Shown: in pieces, positions 1-8,109 of the stretch
How positions within the stretch are numbered: position 1 is the stretch's first letter
Layout of the letters: each line of letters begins with the position of its first letter
Assembly (NCBI GenBank): GCA_021780035.1
Contig: JAJXZO010000238.1
Coordinates: 1-39,105, forward strand
Direction of reading: 5' to 3'
Origin: Pseudomonadota bacterium
GTDB taxonomy: Bacteria > Pseudomonadota > Alphaproteobacteria > Acetobacterales > Acetobacteraceae
DNA: 39,105 nt
Made by a program: the position numbers and the translations under genes
The notes under the pieces: model-generated
Told to the model about the DNA's origin: nothing
What the model saw: the letters and a program-made list of their open reading frames with translations, nothing else
Database searches by the model: none

Positions 1-657
1 CAGCAGGATCGCGTTCGCCACCTGCAACGTGGTGTAGACAACCAGGATATCGACAGAGTTGGGCAGGCCGTGGCGCAGCATCAGGTGCCAGAAGCCGCCG
101 CCCATGCCGCGCGCGGCGAGCACGAACTCGCGCTCGCGGAGTTCGAGCAGCCGCGCGCGCACCAGCCTTGCCAGCACCGGCCAGGAGAGCAGCGCGATGA
201 CGATGATGGTGGGAAGCACGCCCTGCCCGGCGATGGCGGCGAGCACCAGCAGCAGCACCACCGGCGGCAGCGTCATCGCCAGATCGACGAGGCGCATGGC
301 GAACACATTCGCCACGCGGCCGCCGAGCGCGGCGACGGCGCCGAGAACGTAGCCGATGACAAGGGAAATCGCTACCGCGCCGCAGGCGACCAGCAGCGAC
401 ACGCGCCCGCCGTCGAGCGTGCGGGCGAGAATGTCGCGGCCGACGCCGTCGGTGCCGAGCGGGTGCGCGAGCGAGGGCGCCGCGTTCAGCGCCAGAAGAT
501 CGATGGCGTTCGGGCGCACCGACGAGAGCGGCGGGTAAAGGACGATGGCCGCGACCACCAGGAGCAGCAGCGCGAGGCCGAACAGCGGCACCGGCAGCCG
601 GCCGAAGCGCCGTACCGCGCCTGCCAACGGATGGCCGCGACGCAGAAGCGGGATCAT
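1..657 (-). CDS. ABC transporter permease, DppC/OppC type (3' end outside window)
   Basis: Second inner-membrane permease of a peptide/opine/nickel-class ABC importer. The 219 visible residues start at [13 protein letters not shown] and show the family pattern: a short cytoplasmic N-terminus, a first membrane helix ([17 protein letters not shown]), the periplasmic motif [15 protein letters not shown] typical of DppC/OppC, and further helices up to an EAA-like loop ([10 protein letters not shown]...HGLPNS). The ATG lies in an ATGA overlap with the stop of the upstream permease (654-657), so the two are translationally coupled. The last part of the gene, and presumably the ATPase genes, lie left of the window. 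Substrate cannot be read from the permease alone; oligopeptide, opine or other small polar solutes are all possible. Confidence 0.9.
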   Translation of the reverse strand, partial: MIPLLRRGHPLAGAVRRFGRLPVPLFGLALLLLVVAAIVLYPPLSSVRPNAIDLLALNAAPSLAHPLGTDGVGRDILARTLDGGRVSLLVACGAVAISLVIGYVLGAVAALGGRVANVFAMRLVDLAMTLPPVVLLLVLAAIAGQGVLPTIIVIALLSWPVLARLVRARLLELREREFVLAARGMGGGFWHLMLRHGLPNSVDILVVYTTLQVANAILL

Positions 658-1613
658 TGCAGGCGGATCCTGGGGTCGATCGCGGCGTACAGGAGGTCGG
701 TGGCGAGATTCACCAGCAGCACCGCCGCGCCGATCATCAGCGTCGCCCCCATGATGGTGGGGTAGTCGCGCGCCTCCACCGCGTTCACCAGCAACAGGCC
801 CATGCCCGGCCAGTTGAATACGGTCTCGATGAAGATGGCGCCGCCGACCGCGGCGCTGATGTTCGCGCCCACCAGCGTCACCACCGGCAGGAGCGCGTTG
901 CGCAGCGCGTGCTTCATCACCACCGCGAACTCGGCGACACCCTTGGCGCGGGCGGTGCGCACGTAGTCGGCATTCAGCACCTCGAGCAGGCTCGCGCGCA
1001 TGTAGCGGAGCGTGAGCGTGGTTTGCGCGATGGCGAACAGCGAGGCGGGCAGCCACAGATGGCGCAGCACGTTGGCCACCGTGACCGGCACGCCGGGAGA
1101 GGCCATGCCGCCCGAAGGCGCCAGCCGCAGGTGGACGGAAAAGACGAAGACGCCGAGCAGCGCGGTGAGGAACGCCGGCGAGGAGATGCCGAGCGAACTG
1201 AGCACGCCGACGGCGATGTCGAACGGGCTGTCGCGCCACACCGCGCCGGCGATGCCGACGATGATGCCGAGCACGGTGGCGAGCGCGAGCCCCGTGCCCA
1301 TCAGCATAAGCGTCGGCAGCGCGTGCTGGGTGAGCAGGCGCGCCACGGGCGCGCGCTCCTTCTGCGTGGAGTAGCCGAGATCGCCCTTGAGCGCCGCACC
1401 GGCCCAGGCGAGGTACTGCACCGGCAGCGGCCGGTCGAGGCCGAGGCGCGTGCGGAGCGCTGCGATGTCGGCCTCTGTCATCGGCACCATCGGGTCGATG
1501 TAGGCATCCACGGGATCGCCAGGGGTGAGGCGCAGCAGGCCGAAGGTGAGAACGCTCAGCGCCGCCATCATCAGCACGGCAGCGGCGAGCCGTTGGGCAA
1601 GGAAGCGCAGCAT
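654..1613 (-). CDS. ABC transporter permease, DppB/OppB type
   Basis: First permease of the same importer, 319 aa, full length for the family. It begins [16 protein letters not shown], with the usual N-terminal helix followed by the LRLTPGDP motif, then about five more membrane helices. The cytoplasmic EAA coupling loop is visible as [11 protein letters not shown]...[10 protein letters not shown], the site that contacts the ATPase. It sits 25 nt downstream of the binding-protein gene and overlaps the next permease by ATGA, which places it inside one transcript. The ORF on the opposite strand here is a GC-rich shadow. Confidence 0.93.
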   Translation of the reverse strand: MLRFLAQRLAAAVLMMAALSVLTFGLLRLTPGDPVDAYIDPMVPMTEADIAALRTRLGLDRPLPVQYLAWAGAALKGDLGYSTQKERAPVARLLTQHALPTLMLMGTGLALATVLGIIVGIAGAVWRDSPFDIAVGVLSSLGISSPAFLTALLGVFVFSVHLRLAPSGGMASPGVPVTVANVLRHLWLPASLFAIAQTTLTLRYMRASLLEVLNADYVRTARAKGVAEFAVVMKHALRNALLPVVTLVGANISAAVGGAIFIETVFNWPGMGLLLVNAVEARDYPTIMGATLMIGAAVLLVNLATDLLYAAIDPRIRLQ

Positions 1614-1638
1614 CGGTCCCCGCCCGCCGCGCCGCCGC

Positions 1639-3216
1639 TCAGCCGAAGGCCCAGAGTTCGGCGTGCTGGGCGAACGGCCCGCCGGAAGGCGCAGGCTGCC
1701 AGACGAAGTTCTTCACGTTGGCGGTGACCACGCCGTAGCGCTTCGCCACCCACATCGGCGCGAGCGGCACGTCGTGGTTGGCGACTTCCGCGACCTTGCG
1801 CCAGTCGGCCAGGCGCCTGGCGTCGTCGCCTTCCGCCATCGCCGCCGCCAGCGCCGCGTTGAGCGCGGGATCGTGGATGCGCGCGACGTTGGTGCCGTTC
1901 GGCGGGATCTGGTTCTCGGCGGTCCAGATGTTGGCGATGGCCGGGTCGGGGCCGTTCTGCGCGCCGGCGAAGATCAGCGGATAGGCGGAAGGATCGGGCT
2001 TCTTCGCGTAGACGATGCCGTTGTAGGTGGCGACGTCCACCGCGCGCGGCACCACCGCCACGCCTACCTGGGCGAGCATGGCCTGCATCGCCGCCATGAC
2101 GTTCGCGATCAGCGGCGTGTTGTAGTAAGTGAGCCAGGGAAGCGGCTTGCGGCCGTTGATTTTTTCCCAGCCGGCAGCGGCGAGCAGCGCGCGGGCGCGC
2201 GCCGGATCGTAGGGATATTTCTCCAGGGTCTTCGGCGTCACGTTCGGGGCGATGAACAGCGAATCGGCCACGTCGGCGGCGCCGCGGAACAGCGTCTTCA
2301 CGATCTCGGTGCGGTTGATCGCATAGAGGAACGCCCGGCGGACGCGCTCGTCCGTCCACAGGCCGGCATCCCAGTTGAAGCCGATGTAGTTCAGCACCCA
2401 GGACGGTCCTTCGATGATGCGGAAGTCCTTGTTGCCGGTGAACCCGCGCGCCTCGTCCGGCTCGACGTAGCTGAACTCGATCTCGCCCGCCTTCAGCGCC
2501 GCCACCGCGCTGGCCGAGTCCTTGAAGTAGCGGTTGATCAGCCCGTCGAGCTTCGGCTTGCCGAGGCGATAGCCGGGGAAGGCCTTGTAGGAGACGTACT
2601 GGTCGGTCTCGTAGTGGGTGAACTGGAACGGGCCGGTGCCGACGGGCGATTTCGTCCACCAGGGATTATGGTCGAGGCCGTCGCGGCCGAGCGGTTCCAG
2701 TTGGTGGCGCGGCAGCATCATCAGCTTCGACAGCAGGTCGGGCAGGCTCGCGTTCGGCTTCGTCAGCGTGAGCACCACGGTTTTCGCGTCCGGCGCGGTG
2801 ACGGCGATGCCGGCGAGGCGCGAGGCGAAGATCGAGCCGGACTTGGCGTCCTGGGCGAGGGCGAGGGTGAACGCCACATCGGCAGAGGTGAACTTCTGGC
2901 CGTCCTGCCAGTGCACGTTGTCGGCCAAAGTGAAGGTGTATTTCGTCTTCTCGGCGGTTGCCTCCCAGCCGTTGGCCAGCGCGCCCTCGATGCGGTCGAG
3001 CGCGGGGGTGTAGATGACCAGCGGCTCGTACATGAAGTTGAGCGCGGTATAGCCGGCGGTGGCGGCGAGCGGGTTGAAGTTGCCCTGGTAGCCGCCGGGG
3101 CCGACATCGAAGCCGCCCACCATCACGTTGCGGGAGGGCTGGGCCGCGGCGAGGCGGGGAGCGGCGGCGAGAGCGGCCGCGCCGAGCGCGAGGCCGCGAC
3201 GGGTGATCGGCATCAT
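1639..3216 (-). CDS. ABC transporter substrate-binding protein, SBP family 5
   Basis: Periplasmic solute receptor of the importer, 525 aa. The start ATG at 3216 overlaps the stop of the regulator gene (ATGA), and a second ATG follows at once. The N-terminus [19 protein letters not shown] ends in an Ala-rich cleavage region and carries a twin arginine, so Tat export is plausible, though Sec cannot be excluded. The mature part has hallmarks of extracellular solute-binding protein family 5: YEPLVIYTP near the N-terminus, [16 protein letters not shown], and the C-terminal [14 protein letters not shown] region. The ORF track fuses it with upstream non-coding frame (1639-4971); the true gene is only this part. 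The ligand is unknown; family members bind peptides, opines, nickel-chelates or sugars. Confidence 0.92.
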   Translation of the reverse strand: MMPITRRGLALGAAALAAAPRLAAAQPSRNVMVGGFDVGPGGYQGNFNPLAATAGYTALNFMYEPLVIYTPALDRIEGALANGWEATAEKTKYTFTLADNVHWQDGQKFTSADVAFTLALAQDAKSGSIFASRLAGIAVTAPDAKTVVLTLTKPNASLPDLLSKLMMLPRHQLEPLGRDGLDHNPWWTKSPVGTGPFQFTHYETDQYVSYKAFPGYRLGKPKLDGLINRYFKDSASAVAALKAGEIEFSYVEPDEARGFTGNKDFRIIEGPSWVLNYIGFNWDAGLWTDERVRRAFLYAINRTEIVKTLFRGAADVADSLFIAPNVTPKTLEKYPYDPARARALLAAAGWEKINGRKPLPWLTYYNTPLIANVMAAMQAMLAQVGVAVVPRAVDVATYNGIVYAKKPDPSAYPLIFAGAQNGPDPAIANIWTAENQIPPNGTNVARIHDPALNAALAAAMAEGDDARRLADWRKVAEVANHDVPLAPMWVAKRYGVVTANVKNFVWQPAPSGGPFAQHAELWAFG

Positions 3217-3959
3217 GGCGGGTTTCCTTCGTGGTTGAATGTGCCGGCACCGGCCGGCGCGTGGCGGGAAAGCACGGCGGCGATGGCGCCGTAGTGCTGC
3301 GCGAGGCGTTCGCGGACCAGGGAGGCATCGCCCCGCTCCACGGCGGCGAGGATGGCGGCGTGGTCGCGCCAGGTGGCGACGGGGTCGTGATTGGCGAGAT
3401 CGAAGAACCCCGAGGCCTGATGGAAGGCGAGCCAGAAGACGTCGATGAGCCGGAGCAGCACGCGGTTGCCGAGGGAGCGGAACAGCACTTGGTGGAAGGC
3501 GCGGTCGAGTGCGGCGAAGGTTTCGCCGCGGCGGGCCCGGCGGCCCATCGCCGCCGCCACTTCGGTCAGTTCGGCGCGGTCGGCGGCGGTGAGGGCGGCC
3601 AGCGCGCGGGCGGCGAGGCCGACCTCGAGCGTCCGGCGGATTTCCAGGATGTCGGCGAGATCGCGCGGGCCGAGGCCGCTGCCGAGATGCGCGAGCAACG
3701 GTTCGAGCGACAAGTCGCGCACGAAGACGCCGATGCCGCGCCGCACCTCCAGCATGCCGACCGATTCGAGCGCCTTCACCGCCTCGCGCAGCGAATTGCG
3801 GGAGACGCCGAAGGCGGCGGCGAGATCGGCTTCCGGGGCGAGGCGGTCGCCGGCGGCAAGCCCGTTCTCCCGCACGTACTGGCGCAGGTGCTGCTGCACC
3901 GCGCGGTACAGCGGCTGTGGGCGCATCGCGGGAGAAGGCGCAGGCGGCCGCATTGGCAT
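3213..3959 (-). CDS. GntR-family transcriptional regulator, FadR subfamily
   Basis: DNA-binding repressor or activator, 248 aa. Residues about 13-75 form the winged helix-turn-helix (LYRAVQQHLRQYV..., FGVSRNSLREAVKALESVGML, VRRGIGVFV). The C-terminal all-helical FCD domain (residues about 95-230) has the typical metal/ligand-binding histidine positions (DRAFHQVLF, WRDHAAIL, LAQHYGAI). I chose the ATG at 3959 because AGGAG lies 8 nt upstream; the longer track ORF runs through the promoter. It is the first cistron of the ABC importer operon and overlaps the binding-protein gene by 4 nt. That arrangement fits autoregulation in response to the imported solute, which is an inference. Confidence 0.9.
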   Translation of the reverse strand: MPMRPPAPSPAMRPQPLYRAVQQHLRQYVRENGLAAGDRLAPEADLAAAFGVSRNSLREAVKALESVGMLEVRRGIGVFVRDLSLEPLLAHLGSGLGPRDLADILEIRRTLEVGLAARALAALTAADRAELTEVAAAMGRRARRGETFAALDRAFHQVLFRSLGNRVLLRLIDVFWLAFHQASGFFDLANHDPVATWRDHAAILAAVERGDASLVRERLAQHYGAIAAVLSRHAPAGAGTFNHEGNPP

Positions 3960-3978
3960 CGGGGCGTCTCCTGCCGTG

Positions 3979-4007
3979 ACGGTACGTAGTTGTAGGATAT
4001 CCGTCAA
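3979..4007 (-). promoter_or_regulatory. Predicted sigma70-like promoter of the FadR/ABC operon, with GGATATCC palindrome
   Basis: On the minus strand TTGACG (4007-4002) and TACCGT (3984-3979) are separated by exactly 17 nt. The perfect 8-bp palindrome GGATATCC (3995-4002) sits in the spacer next to the -35 element, where a bound repressor would block polymerase. Initiation would fall close to the ribosome-binding site, giving a very short leader. The -10 is weak (TAnnnT only). The palindrome as operator for the FadR-type protein is an inference. Confidence 0.4.
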
Positions 4008-4086
4008 GTGTGGTGCGGCGGCAAAAGATGGTTGCCGATGGCATGGAAATCGTTGACAACAGCAAAAACATCGGGAGTTCACCGCC

Positions 4087-5004
4087 ATGACCGCCGCCGA
4101 CCCCCGCATCGACGCCGTCCGCCGCTTCGGCCGCTTCTACACCGGGCGGATCGAGGCGCTGCGGGACGCCTACCTCGGCTTCGGCTGGTCGCTCGCGGAG
4201 TGCCGCGTGCTTTATGAACTCGCCAATCGTGAGGGTGTCACCGCCGCCGATCTCGGCCGCGATCTCGGGCTCGACGGAGGCTACCTCAGCCGCATCCTCC
4301 GCCGTTTCGCGGCGGAGGGGCTGCTGGCGCAGGAGCGGGACCCGGCGGATGGGCGCATCCGGCTGCTGCGCATGACCGCGACCGGACGGGACGCGTTCCT
4401 GCCGCTCGACCGCAAACAGAACGAAGTGACAGGGAACATTCTTGCCGGACTGCCCGGCGCGGCGGCGAACGAGCTGGTCGGCGCCATGCGGCGGATAGAG
4501 GAGTTGCTCGGCGGCGCGGGCGGGCCCGCTTATGTGCTGCGCGGCCTGCGGCCTGGGGATCTCGGCTGGCTGATCTCGCGGCACGGCGCCCTCTACACCG
4601 AGGAATATGGCTGGAACGGCGAGTTCGAGGTGCTCGTGGCGCGCATCATCGCCGAGGCGATGGAGCGGTTCGATCCGGCGCGCGAGGGGGTGTGGATCGC
4701 CGAGCGCGATGGTGTGCCGGTGGGCTCGGTGATGCTGGTGCGCGTGGACGACGAAACCGCCAAGCTGCGCGTGCTGCTGGTGGAGCCGGCCGCGCGGGGA
4801 CTCGGCATCGGCGGGCGGCTGATCGACGAGTGCACGGCGTTTTCCCGCCGGGTGGGATACAGGCGCATCGTGTTGTGGACGCATTCGGTGCTGCAAGGGG
4901 CGCGGCGGCTCTATGCCCGTGCCGGCTACCGGCTGGTGGCGAGCGAACCGTTCGAGGGATTCGGCCAGCACCTCGACAGCGAGACGTGGCGGCTCGACCT
5001 CTGA
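4087..5004 (+). CDS. MarR-type HTH / GNAT acetyltransferase fusion protein
   Basis: Two-domain protein of 305 aa. Residues about 10-140 are a MarR winged helix (GVTAADLGRDLGLDGGYLSRIL recognition helix, wing RDPADGRIRLL). Residues about 150-305 are a GNAT N-acetyltransferase with the acetyl-CoA pyrophosphate loop (ARGLGIGGRLID) and the usual C-terminal YARAGYRLV. The fusion is a known bifunctional family in proteobacteria; the acetylated substrate is generally unknown. It is transcribed divergently from the FadR/ABC operon across a 127-bp gap, so the two may share control. TTGACA at 4053-4058 is followed 17 nt later by a poor -10 (AGTTCA) only 5 nt before the ATG, so any transcript from it would be nearly leaderless. 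Confidence 0.9.
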   Translation: MTAADPRIDAVRRFGRFYTGRIEALRDAYLGFGWSLAECRVLYELANREGVTAADLGRDLGLDGGYLSRILRRFAAEGLLAQERDPADGRIRLLRMTATGRDAFLPLDRKQNEVTGNILAGLPGAAANELVGAMRRIEELLGGAGGPAYVLRGLRPGDLGWLISRHGALYTEEYGWNGEFEVLVARIIAEAMERFDPAREGVWIAERDGVPVGSVMLVRVDDETAKLRVLLVEPAARGLGIGGRLIDECTAFSRRVGYRRIVLWTHSVLQGARRLYARAGYRLVASEPFEGFGQHLDSETWRLDL

Positions 5005-5011
5005 ATCGCCG

Positions 5012-5053
5012 TTGCGGGTGGATGACGAAACGGTTATACTTTGTTACCGTAAC
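5012..5053 (+). promoter_or_regulatory. Sigma70-like promoter with overlapping palindromic operator, upstream of MFS/SMP-30 operon
   Basis: TTGCGG (5012-5017), a 17-nt spacer and TATACT (5035-5040) make one of the best promoter matches in the window. The predicted start is near 5047. It lies inside a perfect odd palindrome GTTACCGTAAC (5043-5053), and GGTTA upstream (5032-5036) mirrors TAACC (5050-5054). A repressor bound here would occlude the start site. The leader to the ATG at 5170 would be about 120 nt and ends in a good AAAGGA. The half-site resembles the TGTTA-centred operators of gluconate-type LacI regulators, but that is only a resemblance. Confidence 0.55.
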
Positions 5054-5169
5054 CACAGAGCGGGGGTGGCATCGCCGCCGACTCCCGGGGTTTTGTTTCG
5101 GTCTTGCGGCTGATTCGGGCGTACGACTGCCGGTAAGCCTGCCTGTTCTACTTCAATAAAGGAACAACA

Positions 5170-6393
5170 ATGAAACAGTCCATCTGGTGGAATATCGGCG
5201 CCACGCTGTTCATCGGCTTGTTCGTCGCCTACCTCGACCGCACCAATCTTTCCGTGGCCATGCCGCAGCTCTCCCGCGACATGGGCTTCCCGATCGGCAC
5301 CCCGGGCTTCGCCGTCACCGCAAGCTGGACACTCACCATCTTCCTGATCGGCTACGCCTTCGCCAACATTCTGGGCGGCATCTTCACCAAGAACCTCGAC
5401 CCGAAGCAGGTGGTGATCTGGTGCTTCGCCATCTGGTCGGTGGCGACGGTGGTGGTCGGCTTCACCAGTTCGGTGGCGATCCTGCTCGTCTCCCGCCTCA
5501 TCCTCGGCATCACCGAGGGCATCTACTGGCCGCAGCAGTCGCGCTTCGCCCGCGCCTGGTTCGAACCCCACGAACTCACCACGGCCAACGCCATCATCCA
5601 GTACTACGGCCAGTACCTGGCGCTTGCCATCGGCTTCATGCTGCTGACGCCGATCTACGCCGCGTTGGGCTGGCGGGCACTGTTCTTCATCACCGGCGGC
5701 ATCGGCCTCGTCATCATCGTGCCGCTGTTCATTGCCAAGCTGCGCCCCGAGAGCGAGGCGCCCTACCTGCCCAAACCGAACGGCGAACAGCCGAAGCTGA
5801 CGCTGGAGGCGATGGGCGGGCCGGCCTTCCTGCTGATGATCTTCAGCTACATCACCCAGGGCATGCTGTTCTGGGGCATCACGCTCTGGATTCCGCTCGC
5901 CGTGCGCAGCCTCGGCTTCACCGGCGTGAGCCAGGGACTCGCCAGCGCGGTGCCCTATTTCGCCGCCATCGTTCTTGCCTACCCGATGTCGATCATCAGC
6001 GACCGCACCGGCAAGCGGGTGCTGATCGCCGCGCTCGGCATGCTGGTGGCCGGCGTGCTGCTGCTGCTGCTGCCGGCGGTGGATTCGGGCGGCGCCAAGC
6101 TCGCGCTGATCACCATCGCCCTCGGCTACTACGCGGCGAGCTTCACGCCCAACATCTGGTCGATCCTACAGTCCACCGTCGAGCCGCACGCGGTCGGCCC
6201 CGCCGCCGGCATCATGAACGGCCTCGGCGCGGGCGGCGGCGGCACCATCGCGGGATTCGTCGTCGGCATGCTGACGGCGAGCACCGGCTCCTACACCGCG
6301 GGCTTCATGGTGCTGGGCGCGCTGGTCATTCTGGGCGGGCTGGCGCTGCTGCTCTACGGAAAAGTCGCGGCGCAGCACGGCAAGGCCACCTGA
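5170..6393 (+). CDS. MFS transporter, anion:cation symporter-like
   Basis: Twelve-helix inner-membrane transporter of 407 aa. It begins MKQSIWWNIGATLFIGLFVAYLDR; the LDRTNLSVAMP motif in helix 1 is typical of the ACS family that takes up sugar acids, phthalate and related organic anions. Other segments (GITEGIYWPQQSRFARAW, a central loop around residue 195-215, and GLGAGGGGTIAGFVVGM near the C-terminus) fit an MFS fold. The start has AAAGGA 8 nt upstream. The gene is followed after 21 nt by an SMP-30 lactonase, so the likely cargo is an aldonate, its lactone or a related sugar acid. That substrate assignment is an inference from context. Confidence 0.88.
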   Translation: MKQSIWWNIGATLFIGLFVAYLDRTNLSVAMPQLSRDMGFPIGTPGFAVTASWTLTIFLIGYAFANILGGIFTKNLDPKQVVIWCFAIWSVATVVVGFTSSVAILLVSRLILGITEGIYWPQQSRFARAWFEPHELTTANAIIQYYGQYLALAIGFMLLTPIYAALGWRALFFITGGIGLVIIVPLFIAKLRPESEAPYLPKPNGEQPKLTLEAMGGPAFLLMIFSYITQGMLFWGITLWIPLAVRSLGFTGVSQGLASAVPYFAAIVLAYPMSIISDRTGKRVLIAALGMLVAGVLLLLLPAVDSGGAKLALITIALGYYAASFTPNIWSILQSTVEPHAVGPAAGIMNGLGAGGGGTIAGFVVGMLTASTGSYTAGFMVLGALVILGGLALLLYGKVAAQHGKAT

Positions 6394-6414
6394 ACAAAGG
6401 GAAAGGCAAGCGAA

Positions 6415-7353
6415 ATGACCTGGGAACCGAGCCAGCGCTATCCCGATCCGGCGATCGAGGTGCTCGACGCCAGCTTCATCAAATACCGACTGTTCAACGC
6501 CGGCGTGGAGCGGTTGGCCACGGGCACCCGCTGGGGCGAGGGGCCGGTCTGGTTCGGCGACGGCCGCTATCTGCTGTGGAGCGACCTGCCCGGCGACCGC
6601 ATCATGCGCTGGGACGAGGCAACCGGTGCCGTCAGCGCCTTCCGCCAGCCTTCCAACCGGGCCAACGGCAACACCCGCGACCGCGCCGGCCGGCTCGTCA
6701 CCTGCGAGCACGGCGGGCGGCGGGTGACGCGCACGGAGTACGACGGCTCCATCACCGTGCTGATGGACAGCTTCGCGGGCAAGCCGCTGAACTCGCCGAA
6801 CGACGTGGTGTGCAAGTCGGACGGCAGCATCTGGTTCACCGACCCGCCGTTCGGCCTGACCTCGTTCTACGAAGGCGTCGTCGAGGCGCCGCAGCAGCCG
6901 CACCGCATGTACCGGATCGACGCGGACGGCAGCGTCTCGGTGCTGACGGACGACGTTCTGGGGCCGAACGGACTCTGCTTCTCGCCTGACGAGAGCATCC
7001 TCTACGTGGTGGAGTCCCGCGGCATCCCCAACCGCAAGATCCTCGCCTTCGACGTGGTGGAAGGCAAACGGATCGCGAACAAGCGGGTGCTGATCGACGC
7101 CGGCCCCGGCACGCCGGATGGCATGCGCTGCGACATCGCCGGCAATCTCTGGTGCGGCTGGGGCATGGGCGCGCCGGAACTCGACGGGGTGCGGGTGTTC
7201 AACCCCGACGGCGTGGCCATCGGTCACATCGCCCTGCCGGAACGAGCGGCCAACGTCTGCTTCGGCGGGCGCTACCGCAACCGGCTGTTCATGGCCGGTG
7301 GGCACGCGCTCTACGCGCTCTACGTCAACACGCAGGGGGTGGCGGGCGGCTGA
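6415..7353 (+). CDS. SMP-30/gluconolactonase/LRE-family lactonase
   Basis: Six-bladed beta-propeller metalloenzyme of 312 aa that hydrolyses sugar lactones. Metal-site motifs of the family are present: GEGPVW (Glu42), SPNDVV, GPNGLCFSPD and PDGMRCDIAGNLW. No signal peptide is visible, so it should act in the cytoplasm on a lactone formed after uptake or oxidation. It lies 21 nt behind the MFS gene with AAAGG in the gap, so the two form an operon. Together they suggest import and ring opening of a sugar lactone or acid. The exact sugar cannot be told from sequence. The opposite-strand ORF at 6166-7305 is a shadow. Confidence 0.9.
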   Translation: MTWEPSQRYPDPAIEVLDASFIKYRLFNAGVERLATGTRWGEGPVWFGDGRYLLWSDLPGDRIMRWDEATGAVSAFRQPSNRANGNTRDRAGRLVTCEHGGRRVTRTEYDGSITVLMDSFAGKPLNSPNDVVCKSDGSIWFTDPPFGLTSFYEGVVEAPQQPHRMYRIDADGSVSVLTDDVLGPNGLCFSPDESILYVVESRGIPNRKILAFDVVEGKRIANKRVLIDAGPGTPDGMRCDIAGNLWCGWGMGAPELDGVRVFNPDGVAIGHIALPERAANVCFGGRYRNRLFMAGGHALYALYVNTQGVAGG

Positions 7354-7387
7354 GGGCCGGGCGGACGACGGGCGTTTTTTCCGACCG

Positions 7388-7406
7388 TATTGAATACTGA
7401 ATACAA
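7388..7406 (+). promoter_or_regulatory. Palindrome plus tandem TGAATAC half-sites upstream of the torD-like gene
   Basis: GTATTGAATAC (7388-7397, with the shared G centre) is a perfect odd palindrome. Its right half TGAATAC is immediately repeated in tandem (7391-7397 and 7398-7404). The block is an AT-rich island in a very GC-rich 138-bp gap between the lactonase and the molybdoenzyme chaperone. It looks like a regulator site for the redox operon. It is not an FNR box (no TTGAT-N4-ATCAA). No convincing -10/-35 pair is visible nearby. Confidence 0.4.
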
Positions 7407-7491
7407 AGATGGGTAGGCGCGGCTACGGGGGCGTGCTAGGGTCGCCGCCGTTGTCTTGCCGAAACGTCCAGCTGCCCCTGGAACTCCCGTG

Positions 7492-8097
7492 ATGCTGCCT
7501 GCCACCACCGAGATCTGCGCCGCCTTCGCGGATCTGTTCGCCGACCCGCTGCAGGCGGGGGACATCGAGGCACTCCGCGCCGATGATGCGCTGGGCCGTC
7601 TCGCGCCGCTCGCCGGATGGCCGGGGTGCGGCGAGCCGTGGCAGCGCGCGCGCGCGGCGCTGGCCGCCGCCGGCGGCACGGAAGCGGCGGTGAGCACGCT
7701 GAACGCCGCCTTCTGCCGGCTGTTTCTCGGCGTCGGCGGACCGGCGCAGAGCGCGCCGCCGTACCAGTCGGCCTATGTCGGCACGGGGCGGCTGTTCGCC
7801 GAACCCGAGACCGAGATGGCGGCGATGCTCGCCCGCCACGGGCTTGTCGTGCAGGACAACGAGGCGGCCGACCATCTGGCGGTGGAATTGCTGGCGCTGT
7901 CCGCGCTGCTCGCGGCGGGCGACCCCGAAGCGGCGGCCCTGCACGCCCGCATCGCCGGCTGGCTTCCCGATTTCGCCGCGGCCTGCGCCGCGGGCGACGC
8001 ATCCGGATTCTACGCCGCGCTGGCGGCGCTGCTGTTCGCCTTTCTCGCCGCGCTGAACGCGGAGCTTCCGCCCGGCGCGGCTTCCGATCGCACCTAA
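7492..8097 (+). CDS. TorD-like cytoplasmic chaperone for a molybdoenzyme
   Basis: Predicted all-helical 201-aa chaperone of the TorD/DmsD family, which binds the Tat signal and apo-form of a molybdoenzyme so the cofactor is inserted before export. Typical features are the N-terminal helical half with FADLFADPL, then LNAAFCRLFLGVGGP and SAPPYQSAYVGTGRLF (the family's P-P/Y region), then EPETEMAAMLARHGL and DNEAADHLAVELLALS (family E-x-x-D-H-L-x-x-E motif). I prefer the ATG at 7492 over the upstream TTG in the track because similarity begins there; GGAA lies 7 nt upstream. It precedes the molybdoenzyme gene by 12 nt, so the two are an operon and chaperone and client are made together. Confidence 0.85.
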   Translation: MLPATTEICAAFADLFADPLQAGDIEALRADDALGRLAPLAGWPGCGEPWQRARAALAAAGGTEAAVSTLNAAFCRLFLGVGGPAQSAPPYQSAYVGTGRLFAEPETEMAAMLARHGLVVQDNEAADHLAVELLALSALLAAGDPEAAALHARIAGWLPDFAAACAAGDASGFYAALAALLFAFLAALNAELPPGAASDRT

Positions 8098-8109
8098 AGG
8101 AGTTTCTCC

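Noticed and set aside
1525-3294. Long plus-strand ORF (589 aa) and several others opposite the ABC genes
   Set aside because: Arg/Gly/His/Val-rich composition with no motif. It mirrors the codon pattern of real minus-strand genes in a GC-rich genome.
1639-4971. 1110-aa minus ORF as one giant protein
   Set aside because: Only the last 525 residues (binding protein) have family motifs. The rest is out of frame with the regulator gene and the MarR-GNAT gene.
7388-7406. FNR/Anr box upstream of the TorA operon
   Set aside because: TTG and CAA ends are 11 nt apart with no TTGAT/ATCAA halves; spacing and sequence do not fit.
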